NCBI RefSeq assembly: GCF_022539505.1
Contig: NW_025899911.1
Span: forward strand, 62,001 to 126,000
Origin: Lolium rigidum
Taxonomy: Eukaryota; Streptophyta; Magnoliopsida; Poales; Poaceae
DNA: 64,000 nt
Direction: 5' to 3'
Numbering within the stretch: the stretch's first letter is position 1; each line of letters opens with the position of its first letter. The notes under the pieces were generated by a model that saw only the letters and a program-made list of their open reading frames with translations, did not search any database and had not been told where the DNA came from. This document shows, one piece after another, positions 22,922-35,198 of this stretch. The translations under genes were made by a program, and so were the position numbers.

Positions 22922-24638
22922 TGATGTCTACGGGTGCTTCTATTCTTGTAGACAGTGTTGGGCCTCCAAGAGCAGAGGTTTGTAGAACAGCGACAAGTTT
23001 CCCTTAAGTGGATCACCCAAGGTTTATCGAACTCGGGGAGGAAGAGGTCAAAGATATCCCTCTCATGCAACCACTGCAACCACAAAGCAAGAAGTCTCTT
23101 GTGTCCCCAACACACCTAATAGGTGCACTAGTTCGGCGAAGAGATAGTGAAATACAAGTGTTATGAATGAATATGAGCGAGTAGTACGGCGCGAGAAAAG
23201 TGCTTGTCGGCGTGCGATTGATGGTAGTAATATTGCGGGAAGTAAAGATGCGGTAAAACGGTAAACAAGCAGCGATAGCGATATTTAGGAACAAGGCCTA
23301 GGGATCATACTTTCACTAGTGGGCACTCTCAACATTGATCACATAACAGAATAAATAGATAGATGCTAGACTCTACACCCTCTTGTTGGATGATGAACAC
23401 CACTAACTGTGTAGGATTACACGAACCCTCAATGCTGGAGTTAACAAGCTCCACAATATTCAATGTTCATATTTAAATAACCTTAGAGTGCATGACAGAT
23501 CAACATAACCAAACCAAGTACTAACATAGCATGCACCACTGTCACCTTCACACTACGAAAGGAGGAATAGATCACATCAATACTATCATAGCAATAGTTA
23601 ACTTCATAATCTACAAGAGATCACAATCATAGCCTACGCCAAGTACTACACGATGCACACACTTGTCACCATTACACCGTGCGGGAGGAATAAACTACTT
23701 TAATAACATCACTAGAGTAGCACACATATATATTGTGATACAAAACACATTGCAATCATAAAGAGATATAAATAAGCACTTCACTATGCCATTCATAACG
23801 GTGAATAAGTATTACGTGAAATATAGCCTAAGAGACCCACACGGTGCACACATTGTCACCTTTACACACGTGGGACAAGGAGTCTCCGGAGATCACATAA
23901 GTAAAACCCACTTGACTAGCATAATGACATCTAGATTACAAGCATCATCATATGAATCTCAATCATGTAAGGCAGCTCATGAGATTATTGTATTGAAGCA
24001 CATAGGAGAGAGATTAACCACATAGCTACCGGTACAGCCCCAGAGCCTCGATGGAGAACTACTCCCTCCTCATGGGAGACAGGCAGCGTTGATGAAGATG
24101 GCGGTGGTGTCGATGGAGAAGCCTTCCGGGGGCACTTCCCCGTCCGGCGGCGTGCCGGAACAGAGACTCCTGTCCCCCAGTTCTTGGCTTCGCAATGGCG
24201 GTGGCTCTGGAAGGTTTTCTCTGGTTTCGTCGAACGTGGTAGGGTTTTCGCGACGGAGACTTTAAGTAGGCGGAAGGGCAAGGTCGGTGGAGTCCTGGTG
24301 GGGCCACACACTAGGCCGGCGCGGCCAGGGCTTGGGCCGCGCCGCCCTACTGTGTCCCCACCTCGTGGCCCCACTTCGTTTCCCCTTCGGACTTACGGAA
24401 GCTTCGTGGAAAAATAGGACCACGGGCGTTGATTTCGTCCAATTCCGAGAATATTTCCCTACTAGGATTTACGAAACCAAAAATAGCGAGAAAACGACAA
24501 GCGGCTCTTCGGCATCTCGTTAATAGGTTAGTACCGGAAAATGCATAAATATGACATAAAGTATGCATAAAACATGTAGATATCATCAATAATGTGGCAT
24601 GAAACATAAGAAATTATCGATACATCGGAGACGTATCA
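22922..24638 (-). repeat. 5' LTR of element C
   Basis: A 1717-bp LTR, TGATGTCTACGGG to GACGTATCA in + coordinates, aligned with 17729-19449. It adjoins the PBS on its left and the TSD CCAAG on its right. Confidence 0.93.
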
Positions 24639-24643
24639 CCAAG

Positions 24644-27565
24644 CCAACTTTGGATCAGATCAGGGTCGTCTGTAGATACCCCGATGTGTTTCCTGATGAT
24701 CTACCCGGCATGCCCCCAGATCGGGATATCAAGTTCATCATTGAGTTAATCCCTGGAACAGGACCCATAGCCCAGAGAGCCTATAGTATGAACTCGGCAG
24801 AGTTAGTGGAACTAAAGAAGCAACTGGATGACATGCTGCACAAAGGTCTGATTTGACCAAGTGCATCACCCTGGAGATCCCCAGTTTTGTTTGTGGATAA
24901 GAAGGACGGTGCCACTCGTTTATGTACGGATTACCGTAAGCTTAACGATGTCACCATCAAGAACAAGTACCCCTTGCCAAAGATAGAAGACCTGTTTGAC
25001 CAGTTGACCGGTGCCAAAGTGTTCTCTAAGATTGATCTTAGGACTAGTTATCATCAGCTGAAGATTCGTGCAACGGATATCCCAAAGACTGCCTTCACCA
25101 CCAGATATGGATTGTATGAGTACAATGTCATGTCATTTGGATTAACCAATGCCCCAGCTTATTTCATGAACCTCATGAATAAGATCTTTATGGACTTTTT
25201 GGATAAGTTTGTTGTTGTCTTCATCGACGACATCCTAATCTACTCCAAATCAGAAGAAGAGCATGAGCAACACCTGGAGATTATCCTAGAAACCCTTAGA
25301 CAGGACAAGTTGTATGCCAAGTTCAGCAAATGTGAGTTTTGGTTGAAGGAAGTAGGATTCCTGGGACATATCTTGTCTGCAGGAGGAATTGCCGTAGATC
25401 CCGCCAAGATCAAGACCGTTGAAGAATGGAAAGCCCCAACCACTCAGACCGAGGTCCGTGCATTTCTTGGATTAGCGGGATATTACTGCAGATTTGTTGA
25501 GGGATTTTCAAGCATAGCCCGACCCATGACTCAACTGTTGAAGAAAGACAAGAAGTTTGAATGGACTGATAAATGTGAAGACAGCTTCCAGAAGCTCAAG
25601 GAAAGATTAACCACAGCCCCAATATTGATCATGCCGGACATCACCAAGCCATTTGACGTCTATTGTGACGCATCCAAGATTGGTCTCGGATGTGTGCTGA
25701 TGCAAGAAGGCAAGGTGATATCTTATCTGTCTAGGCAACTGAAGCAACATGAGCAGAACTATCCAACCCATGACTTAGAGCTTGCAGCCGTAGTATTAGC
25801 CTTGAAAGTTTGGCGTCATTACCTCATGGGTAATCGATGCGAGATCTATTCGGATCACAAGAGCCTGAAGTACATTTTCACTCAGAAGGAGCTGAATATG
25901 AGGCAGAGAAGATGGATAGAATTGATTAAGGACTATGATATGGAAATTCACTACCACCCCGGCAAGGCCAATGTGGTAGCGGATTCTTTGAGTAGACAAC
26001 CATGTCAGTTGAACTCCATGATAGCAGAAGAGCAACCTAGCCTGTATGAAGAATTTGAGCAGTTTAGACTGGAGCTAGTTAGTGAAGGATTCCTATCAAG
26101 TATAGAGCTTCAGCCTACCTTGATTAGTCAGATCAAAGAAGCACAGAAAGGAAATGCCAGTATTGACGGAATCAAGAGCCAAATAGCTGCAGGAAAGGCA
26201 CCTGGATTCACCGAAGATGAAGAAGGAGTTCTTTGGTACAACGGACACCTATGTGTGCCAGCAGATTCAGAGTTGAAGCAAGTTATCCTGAAGGAAGCCC
26301 ATGACACCCTATACTCCATTCACCCCGGTGGAACCAAGATGCATCAGGATTTGAAGGAACAATTTTGGTGGCATGGAATGAAGAGAGAGATTGGAAGCTA
26401 CATAGCCAAATGTGATATCTGTCAGAGAGTCAAAGCAGAACATCAACGACCCGCATGATTGCTACAGCCATTGCAGATTCCCGAATGGAAGTGGGATTCA
26501 GTAGGAATGGATTTCATAACTGGATTGCCCAAATCAAGTAAAGAAAATGATTCTATTTGGGTAGTGGTCGATAGATTAACCAAGGTCGCCCATTTCATCC
26601 CCGTCAAGACCACCTATCAAGGCCCTAAGCTAGCTAAGTTATATATCTCAAGAATTGTTAGCCTACATGGAACCCCGAAGTCAATCGTGTCAGATAGAGG
26701 ATCTCAATTCACCTCAAGATTCTGGCAGAAAGTACATGAAGGACTAGGAACCCGGCTGAATTTCAGCACAGCGTATCACCCGCAGACTAATGGACGGACT
26801 GAAAGAGTCCACCAGATACTTGAGGATATGTTGAGAGCTTGTGTACTAGAATATGGATCTAAGTGGGAAGACTGCCTGCCTTACGCAGAATTCTCGTACA
26901 ACAACAGTTATCAAGCCAGCTTACAAATGGCCCCCTTTGAAGCCCTGTACGGAAGGAAGTGCCGTACCCCTCTGAATTGGTCGGAAGTTGGAGAGAGCCA
27001 AGTCTTTGGACCAGATATTCTCCGAGAAGCTGAAGAGAAGGTGCACAAGATCCGTGAATACCTCAAGACAGCCCAATCAAGACAGAAGAGTTATGCTGAC
27101 AAGAGACGCCGAGAAATGACCTTCGAGATCGGAGATTTTGTGTATCTCAAAGTATCACCCCTTAAAGGAATGCATAGATTCCAGCTTAGAGGAAAGCTTG
27201 CACCCCGATATGTTGGACCCTTCAAAGTTCTGAGTCGCCGCGGAGAAGTATCCTATCAACTGGAACTACCGGAAGAAATGTCGGCTGTGCACGATGTGTT
27301 TCACATCTCATTACTCCGGAAATGTTTGGAAGTGCCGGAGAAGATGGAGGTTTTCAAAAACATCGATCACAGAGCTGTGGATATCAACAAGGACTTGACC
27401 TATCGCGAAGTACCTATTCGCATCCTGGAAGAAGCTTTCAGAACCACCCGCACCAGGAGTATCAAGTTCCTGAAGATTCAATGGAGCAACCATACCGAAG
27501 AAGAAGCCACTTGGGAGCGAGAAGACTACATGAGGACTGAATTCCCAGATCTCTTTAGTACCTAG
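24644..27565 (+). pseudogene. pol: RT, RNase H, integrase and chromodomain of element D
   Basis: This is the replication part of the chromovirus polyprotein, continuing in frame after element C. RT begins near PTLDQIRVV; a TGA stops it at 24854-24856. The RT palm carries [10 protein letters not shown] (catalytic FIDD at 25220-25231). RNase H follows ([38 protein letters not shown]). Integrase has an HHCC zinc finger ending CDICQRVK, a second TGA at 26456-26458, and a DDE core (GMDFITGLP, SDRGSQFTS, HPQTNGRTERVHQ). The last 55 residues (ILEEAFRTTRTRSIKFLKIQW, EEATWEREDYM) are a chromodomain, which in this group is thought to direct insertion to heterochromatin. Apart from the two stops the frame is intact. 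Confidence 0.93.
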
Positions 27566-27597
27566 TTTTTCTTTAAGATCTCGGGACGAGATCTTTT

Positions 27598-27613
27598 GTA
27601 AGGGGGAAGGGTT
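27598..27613 (+). promoter_or_regulatory. Polypurine tract of element D
   Basis: GTAAGGGGGAAGGGTT directly precedes the 3' LTR start TGTAACATCC at 27614, as expected for the plus-strand primer. Confidence 0.8.
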
Positions 27614-30600
27614 TGTAACATCCCAAATTTCAAATAAATAATAGAAGGAGTTTCCAATATTCAAAAATGAGAACCAACAAAAACTTTTATTAACTCATGT
27701 GTTATGCATAGTGCCCATGTTTAATTCTTGTGTTATTGCCATGATGATTGTGTGTGTGCTTAGAAATGATGCTAAAACCCTAGAACATGATCTTATGATC
27801 AATAAGAGAGAAAGAAAAAGAAATAAGAAAAATAAAAATCCTCACATACATGTGCTTATGGCCATTTTTCCAAATCACAACCTAGGCCAATTTGGCTTGT
27901 GCCATTGGTTGGAGAATGTTACTAAACACTTAAGAACACTTTTTGAATCAAAGAAACTCAAATCAAATCAAATTAGAATTCAAATTGAGCTCACATAAGA
28001 TAATGGTCAAAACTGCCATTTATATCATCACACCTACTTTGAGCCTCTGTATTAAGGGATTTTTAAACCAAACAATCTCAACTCTTTGCACCTCATCCAA
28101 GACCTCATCAAGGTGAACAACTTTGGCAAAGAACACCCCTGCAAACTCTTGCTAGATTTCAAACTATCATCAAGCAAAGTAGCAACATTCAAACAGATTA
28201 AGGATTATGCCCATTTTCAATTTTTGCAAACCAACTCCATTTTTCACACCACCACCACCATTGTGTCTCAAATATTATTTGAATCAACTCCACAAAAAAT
28301 AATTGCAAAATTCCAAAATTTATTTCATGCGGCCATTTGGTCGAGCACCTGGTGTGCACATTGCTGCCAACCCAACACATGCATATATCCAGTGGATTAT
28401 TGCCTAAACCATCAAGCCTTGGTCATCAAATGTACTCTCCTGTACCTCTAGCAACTTGCCGAGCACCAGAGACAAAGTGTGGTACACGAAATCATCACCA
28501 ATGAACCATGCCGTGCATGACATGGCACACACCATGCCACTCCTCTCTCCATCCTTTTCCAGCATGCACCCCCATGTAAGCAACCTTCCCCTCACTCTCA
28601 TGGACATGCCTGTGCTTGCCATCGACGAAGGAGAGCGCCACACGCGCCAGCACGAGGACGCCCAGTGACGCCCTGTGACGCCTAGTGACACGCCAGGACG
28701 CGCACGGACACGCCCTGGACGCGCCATAGCGTGACGCTGCCCCGCTGACCCTGGCCACCACTCGCTCTCTCCGCGCACCAGCAGCTCCGCCACGACACCA
28801 GGAGACGCCAAGACATGCCCATTGGCCCGCGGGAACGCTGTAGCCGACGCCACCATCGATGACCTCCGCCGGTACCCGCGACAGACATGACGATCGCCTG
28901 CCCTCGTCACTGCGTGGTTTTCCCCACAATCAAGCCCTGCGTGACCGTGCTGCCACCGCCAACCCGCTTGCGTCATCACCCAACCCTCTGCGCCCCTGTA
29001 GACGCATCGCCATGGATGACCTCACCATCTGCGCCTCGGCCTCGCCCAGCCGCTATAAAAGGGGCACTCCCGCGCCTCAAATCTCCACACCACCTTGCTC
29101 CCCTCCTCTCACTTGATCTCCTCGACCACATTCCGCTCCACATTAGCCACCGTAGCCCACAATTTCACCGCCGGAGCCCGTGAAGCCGCCGCAGAAGCCG
29201 CCGGCGATTGACGCCACCTCTAGCGACGCCACCGGTACTAGGTGAACCGCCGTCCTCGACAACGTCACTGCGCACATCGCCGACCATCGCCGGAGCGCCG
29301 GTGAGCTCCCCGACCCCCTGCACACACCGCCAGTACGCCCGTCTCTCGCCGGAGATGACGATGGCCGTGAGCCGTCCGATCCGATTCTAATCCTACGCCT
29401 CACCTTAGTCCATACCGCTTCGCGTGTTATAAGCCGCTGACAGTGGAGCCCACTGTCAGGCAGCCCACTCACGCGATGCAGTTGGGCCGGCCCGTTTCTT
29501 TTTCTCTATTTGGCCCAACTTCGTTTCCCGCGCTGGCCCAGCAATTCAAATTCGATTAATTCAATTAAATTCAAATCCTTCAGAGATGCTATGTTCAAAT
29601 TTAAATAGAATCAAATCTACTGAGCCAAATTTAATAAATTTTATATATTAGGAAAGCTTGTTAAATTATCTGAACAACTACACTGGTCTCAACCCTAGAT
29701 TCATTGTAGAATTAATGTAGTAAAAATAACAAGGCAGGGCCTTTTAAAACTTCAAACATTTATTAAAAATCAACCAAAAATAATTTTGAGTTGATTCCAA
29801 CTCTCAAAAATCACATTTCATATTGCCTATCTGAATATGTAGAAATATGAAATGGTTACTTCATATGATCATGGGCTAGAATAAATAATGGCTATGTGGC
29901 TATTTCTAATCCATTTAAATTATCAAAAACTATTCATTAAATCATATGAGAGGTATTATCTCATTTAAATCTTTGTCTCAAGTAATTCAGCATGAGGTAG
30001 TGACCATGGTCTATATAGACTCATAATGAATTACTTGGTGATATTAACTTATTATTATGTTAGTGTTAAAATGCATGAGGTGTAACACCTCATTTAAATC
30101 ATTTTCCCCAAATGATAATTATGAAGTGTTGACCTTGGTCAACATGTGTTCATACATTATTAATGGAGGAGATTAAATCTTAACAAGATTCAATGAGAGG
30201 AAATTATTTCTCCAAAGAACTAAATAGAAACCCTAATCAATATTTGTAATGAGAGGAAATTATTTTTCTTAAAAGGAAAACAAAGTCAACCAACATGTTA
30301 ATAATGTGGTGATGCTAGAATAGCTTGTGTGAACCATTTGAGTGCTTAGTTTAGCCCTTAATAATTGTTTGGTGATTGTATACCTCGTATCCATTTATAG
30401 ACGCTAGTACCGAGGAATACCAGGAGGAGGAGGTCTACTTCCAGGAAGAAGAAGACCACTTTGATCAATACACCACTCAAGGCAAGCTAATATTCTTGCA
30501 AGATACCTTAGTGCAAAGCTCTCCTAGATCAAGGCACTCTTACATACTACTTTATGCTTCATGATCCCATCCCAAGTTTTTACCTTACAAGTATGGGTTC

Positions 30601-31540
30601 CCTCTAAACAAGCGTCATAGGGGTTATGCCGAGGCTGCCTCCGTTGAATGTAAAATGATGTGAAATGACGTGAAATGAGGTGAATGTCCGGCCCAAGCCC
30701 TGTGCAGTTCCCAGGTTGACGGTTTGTCTTCACTGGGAGGCTAAGCTCATGCGGAGAGGTGCCTATACTAGGGTATGTAAGTGAAAGGTTATGGTTGATG
30801 ATCCGCATACTGTGTTATGATTATTCAGGGTTATCCCTGACGGATGTAATCAAAAGTTGTGGCACAAGTGTACAACCTCTGCAGAGTGTAAACCTATTCA
30901 AATAGCCGTGTCCGCGGTTATGGACGGTTGGATGGCCATACTGTTCTGCTGTCAGATGCTTTCTAAAAATGAATGGTGAATTGAACGGTGAATTTGACTT
31001 GATCACAACAGAGTTGTGGGATTGACACTAATGTTCCCACTTGAGTTAGTTAGACAAATGAAGAGTCTCTTATTAAATGCTTATGAACTAAAATTGGCTT
31101 TATGCAAATAAACCTAGAGCTTAGCACTCCCTTACTAAAATTGATAGTACTTACACTTGTATTAGTTTGCGAGTACTTTAAGGTACTCACGGCTGTGTCC
31201 CTGGCTATTCAAATGGCCAGACTATGAAGAGGAGCAACAGTATCAGGATGACGGACAGCAGGACGTCTACGATAACTAGGATCGTCTTCTAACGTCAAGC
31301 GTTGCATGTTGATTAGATGGACTACTACAACTTCGCTTCCACTATGTGTGTGTGTGTTGATCATTAGATCAACTATTATTGTAAGTGTGGATCATGTGAT
31401 CTATTGTAATAAGACGACTATGGTTTGTAATGAATGATGACTCTATGATATTCAACTGTTATGTCTCGCAAAAACAATCTTCCTGGGATTGCGATGTATG
31501 GCATAATAGGCATCTGGACTTAAAAATCCGGGTGTTGACA
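27614..31540 (+). repeat. 3' LTR of element D, 3.93 kb
   Basis: It aligns with 10595-14866 from TGTAACATCCC to GGGTGTTGACA, with a deletion of about 373 bases at 30590/30591 relative to the 5' LTR. The TATA box at 29054 is kept. It is followed not by flanking DNA but by a second PBS. Confidence 0.92.
29054..29060 (+). promoter_or_regulatory. TATA box of the D 3' LTR
   Basis: TATAAAA in CCGCTATAAAAGGGG, the same position as 12012 in the 5' LTR. Confidence 0.6.
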
Positions 31541-32240
31541 AGTTGGTATCAGAGCCATTGTTTGACCTTAGGAGACCCTAGTTAGAATGGACGTTTGAAA
31601 AACTTAGTTTCGAAAACAAATGAAGTGAATATTTATGAAAAACTTATTCACTCTCTTCTCTTTGAGATCTGTTAAAAATAAGAAAGACATGCCTTACTTT
31701 TCCTTGTAAATCTACATAAAATTTTGACACACTTGCTCACTTCTCTAACTTACTCATCCATTTCACTTTCGGATGGCACTTGCTCGACAACACCAAGTTT
31801 TATCGGTTGGGAAATGGTGGGAACTTGATCTTCGAGAGGGACTTAGACGCTTTGTACGAGCATCTCGGACGCCCGCACCCGAGTTCTTTGGAACTCAAGT
31901 GGACGACCAGCCCGGAGGGGAACTTCGATGGGTTATCACTTGCGGATGCGAGAGGCAAGCTGGAGCCTCCTACTTCTGAGAGGATCCACTTTTCTGTCAG
32001 GGAAAGCAACTGGCTAGATGGACTAGCTAGAGCCCTGCAGGAAGCACTTGCCCGTCTGTGTGGGTGACATGTGACTGAGCTTTATGGCACTCGCTTTGCT
32101 CACCTTGCAAGGCATGACTCCATTGGAGGACCCATGGCACTGTCACCCCACCCGGAGCTGAAGTATCACGTGGAGCATCTGGACTTTATGCTGCACGAGA
32201 CCCAGAAGGAGCTGGACGTACAATGCTCGTGTGTATGCCA
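31541..32240 (+). pseudogene. Second partial internal region of D with ORF1 copy
   Basis: After the LTR end at 31540 comes TTGGTATCAGAGCC (PBS) and then a leader and ORF1 matching 14867-15555. The ORF1 copy starts near 31772 and has an extra T after ATGGCACT that shifts the frame, further small indels, and a TGA near 32067. Homology to ORF1 ends around 32240 (GTGTATGCCAA), where sequence of the Tat-type element F begins. The structure is LTR-internal-LTR-internal, which points to recombination between tandem or overlapping copies. Confidence 0.85.
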
Positions 32241-32428
32241 AGTTGAAGAAGCGACGGAGGTTCGTCGACAAAATCAATGAAAGAGTTACACCAGTAGCCG
32301 AGGAAATGATCGATGACCTCCTTCGGATGGACGCTGACTTCTTCATGGATGGCCATTATGCCGATTTCATTGGTGCATCTGCCGACAAGGACAGAGTAAA
32401 AATAGATGAACTGATAGGTCGTGACTGA
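32231..32428 (+). pseudogene. Antisense ORF remnant of Tat-type element F
   Basis: From about 32241 the frame FVDKINERVTPVAEEMIDDLLRMD...DFFMDGHYADFIGASADKDR ends at a TGA at 32426. It runs opposite to F's gag-pol and lies downstream of the integrase end, the place where several plant Tat-lineage elements carry an antisense ORF. The first few codons come from the D side of the junction. Only the C-terminal part is left; I recognise no domain, and the link to other antisense ORFs is inferred from position. Confidence 0.5.
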
Positions 32429-32838
32429 AAATCTGTTTCTTCGATAGATATTTTTCTTGACGAAAGGACCCTGTAAATTACAAGCACTGTGTATATTGGA
32501 AAACAATTGTATGTTCTTTATTTTCCTTAGCCCCCGAGTGTCTCGGTGGCTAGTGTCTTTATTTTCGTTGTTTTGCGAGGTGTTTTAAGCCAAGGCAAAG
32601 AACTTGTGAGTTTGTATATTGTATGAATTTTTGTATGTAACGAACTTTGTCGGGTAATAAGCCCCCGAGCCTGTCGAAGAAAAAGATGTATATCACCAAT
32701 ATCTTTACTATATTGTAGCACCGCGAGCCCGCCTCATTAAAAACCTTCCAGCCCCACTCGGTGCCCTGAAAGGAAAAGAGTGCGTCTGAAAACTCGCGGG
32801 CGTTTCAGTACATTGTATGTTTACATATATATTTTGGC
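32429..32838 (-). other. Non-coding 3' region of Tat-type element F
   Basis: No gene seen. The region between the end of integrase (32839) and the antisense ORF contains two CCCCCGAG motifs (32530, 32662) and is AT-rich. The 3' LTR and polypurine tract expected to the left are missing, lost at the 32240 junction. Confidence 0.55.
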
Positions 32839-33086
32839 TTAAGCGTAGAAACGCCTAAGTTGCGCCACGTTCCAGGGATTTGGCTCTGCAATCCCTGTGT
32901 TCTTGTCCTTTATCCTGTAAGCTCCTCCTTCAATTACTTCGGGGACGATGTATGGCCTAGCCATGGTGACTCGAGTTTTTCATGGCTGTCTTGCGTTAGC
33001 CGAAGAACTAAATCGCCAACTTGGAAAGTTCTTGGTCGCAAGCGTCGACTGTGATAATTTTTCATATCTTGCTGGTATTTGGTGAC
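32839..33086 (-). pseudogene. pol: Integrase C-terminus of element F (beyond solo LTR E)
   Basis: Read on the - strand from 33086, the frame carries FQVGDLVLRLTQDSHEK and GAYRIKDKNTG-like sequence and ends in RRFYA with TAA at 32841-32839. This is the C-terminal DNA-binding part of a Tat-type integrase. Its N-terminal part is at 46269 onward; the two are separated by solo LTR E, and the frame matches once one copy of the TSD GTGAC is removed. A frame disturbance lies near 32940. Confidence 0.82.
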
Positions 33087-33696
33087 TGATGTCTACGGGT
33101 GCTTCTATTCTTGTAGACAGCGTTGGGCCTCCAAGAGCAGAGGTTTGTAGAACAGCAGCAAGTTTTCCCTTAAGTGAATCACCCAAGGTTTATCGAACTC
33201 AGGGAGGAAGAGGTCAAAGATATCCCTCTCAAGCAACCCTGCAATCACAAAGCAAGAAGTCTCTTGTGTCCCCAACACACCTAATAGGTGCACTAGTTCG
33301 GCGAAGAGATAGTGAGATGCAAGTAATATGGATGAGTATGAGTGGTAATAGCAATCTGAATAAAATATGGCAGCGAGTAAACATGCAACAAAACAGTAAA
33401 CAAACGGAGATTTGATGCTTGGAAGCAAGGCCCAGGGATCCTGCTTTCACTAGTGGACACTCTCAACAATGATCACATAATAGAACTACTCTACACCCTC
33501 TTGTTGGATGATGAACACCACTAACTGTGTAGGATTACACGAACCCTCAATGCCGGAGTTAACAAGCTCCACAATATTCGATATTCATGTTTAAATAACC
33601 TTAGAGTGCAAGATAGATCAACACAATTACACCGAGAACTAATATAGCATGCGCACTGTCACCATCACACTATGAAGGAGGCATAGATCACATCAA

Positions 33697-34535
33697 TCTT
33701 ATATTTACTAATTGGAGACTCCCATCAAGCCTCCACGTTAATCCTAGAGATTAAACAATATCATCCGTCCAGTTAACTAATGAACCTTCTAAAGCCGTAG
33801 GATTAAACCTCCGCTTCCTTTTTCCTCCCGCACAACAGGCTGATGGCATCAAGTCGTAACTCCTTTTTCCTTTTTCCTATCCTTCCGGATCTCGCCAGGT
33901 AACTAATCCCGTTCCGTTTCTTTCTCTCCAGCTGATCTTGCGAGATGGAGTAATCCGTCCGCCTGACTACATCTGACGATCTCCACTTCATCTGAAAAAT
34001 CCATGGAGAAAAGCAGCGTGTGTCTTCTCCGTGTCGCATGCTGTAGCGGCAGTCTTGCGCCTCGGCAGCGCGCGCAGCGGCCAAACGTCCCGCTAATCTC
34101 AGGTACGGATCGTATTTTCTTTTTTAATTAGATCAACAATCAGCCAGCTCGATTGCATGCACGTAGGACCGTATGAACCTAGCTAGCTTGATCTCGCGGT
34201 GATTGATTTTAGCACACGACTACATATCTGCATGCTCAGGCTTTGTTTTATCCCAACGGTGGCATGTATTGTTATAAGCACCAATCAAATAGATTTCTAT
34301 GTAGCCCTACTATGTGTGCGTGGTTCATGTGCTAAAGGTATAATAACCCAATCAGAGAAACAGTACTATGCTCCTGAAGATAAATATTTTATGGGTAGAC
34401 TTTTTATGTATCTCGACTCATCTAATTTTCCACCCATATCAAATATAGTGTCTATATATTATAATTTTGACAAATATATTACATGCTTTATGAGACCAAG
34501 GAAGTAATAATTTATATCAAGGAAATATCTGTTGC
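33697..34535 (+). other. Left arm of the Helitron
   Basis: Beginning with the 5' TC terminus, this arm has no gene I can support. A GC-rich part at 33860-34110 contains possible splice-like signals (CCAGCTGATC, CTCAGGTACG) and might be a captured gene fragment. The 102-codon open frame at 34199-34507 has no recognisable domain. Confidence 0.6.
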
Positions 34536-34649
34536 ATTCACTAGTGGAAAAGAGGCCTTTCGTCCCACCCTTTAGTCCCCGTTTTGAACCAAACCGGGAC
34601 CAATCACTGGTGGAAAAACAGGCTTCGGGTGAGCCCCATAAGTCGCGAA

Positions 34650-34850
34650 GGTAAAGGAACCGCGACTAATGGTACCTTTAGTCATGGTTCGGGAGGCGAA
34701 CCGCGACCAAAGGCCTGGGCCCAGGGCGCTCGGTGGCCAGCCGGTGCACGTGGGGGGCTTTAGTCGCGGTTGGCCAGGCCAACCGCGACTAAAGGTGCCC
34801 GAAGGCCTTTAGTCGTGGTTGGGCAGGCCAACCGGGACTAAAGCCCCTCC
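34650..34850. repeat. Left subterminal repeats of the inner CACTA
   Basis: Several direct and inverted copies of TTTAGTCGCGGTTGG / CCAACCGCGACTAAAG occur, with variants. Such arrays are the presumed binding sites of the TnpA-type protein. The matching right array is at 41700-41900. Confidence 0.8.
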
Positions 34851-35198
34851 CCTATATATACCCACCCAGCAGCCAACACTTAGCCATTTGGTGCCATTCT
34901 CTTCACAAGCTTCACAAGTGGGTGTTAGGTTTGCTTTTGGTTCCTCTTATGCACATAAGGTGTTTGATGAAATGCCCCAAGAGCATGAAACAAACATGAT
35001 ATGAAGTGTTGGAGCCACACTTGAGCTTTCTCATTTATTTTTTCCTCCTCGATCGCGGTTAGCAACTTGAACCTTTGATGTGTCGTTGATAAAATGTGCA
35101 TGTGTGTGTAGTTCATTGTTTAATTTATATTGTTTGTAGCTAGTTAGTTTAACAAATGCATGATGGTTAATTATATATTTTATATTATAATAATGCAG

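Larger units (their letters stand above)
17729..24638 (-). mobile_element. Non-autonomous Athila-type element C inserted in pol of D
   Basis: A 6.9 kb element with two complete LTRs lies between copies of the TSD CCAAG (17724-17728 and 24639-24643). Read on the - strand: 5' LTR, tRNA-Asp PBS at 22911-22897, one ORF of 239 codons, a long non-coding tail, PPT at 19465-19450, 3' LTR. No gag, protease, RT or integrase is present, so mobility needed proteins from another element. It resembles the abundant Sabrina-type elements of Triticeae, a name I cannot verify here. The two LTRs differ by roughly a dozen changes in their first 340 bases. Confidence 0.93.
10595..32240 (+). mobile_element. Tekay-clade chromovirus D (with nested element C)
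   Basis: This large Gypsy element has the order 5' LTR, tRNA-iMet-type PBS, extra ORF1, gag, protease, [element C], RT, RNase H, integrase, chromodomain, polypurine tract, 3' LTR. It is inserted in the gag of element A; the left flank is CTTCT. After the 3' LTR a second PBS and a partial internal region (31541-32240) follow, so the right TSD is not visible. The C-terminal chromodomain and the TGGTATCAGAGC primer site support the chromovirus assignment; Tekay is the likeliest clade. Confidence 0.88.

Noticed and set aside
28404..29472. The same kind of frames in the 3' LTR of D
   Set aside because: Homologous to the block above and broken differently; not genes.
34199..34507. 102-codon frame in the left Helitron arm
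   Set aside because: No start context, no domain, AT-rich; cannot be told from chance.
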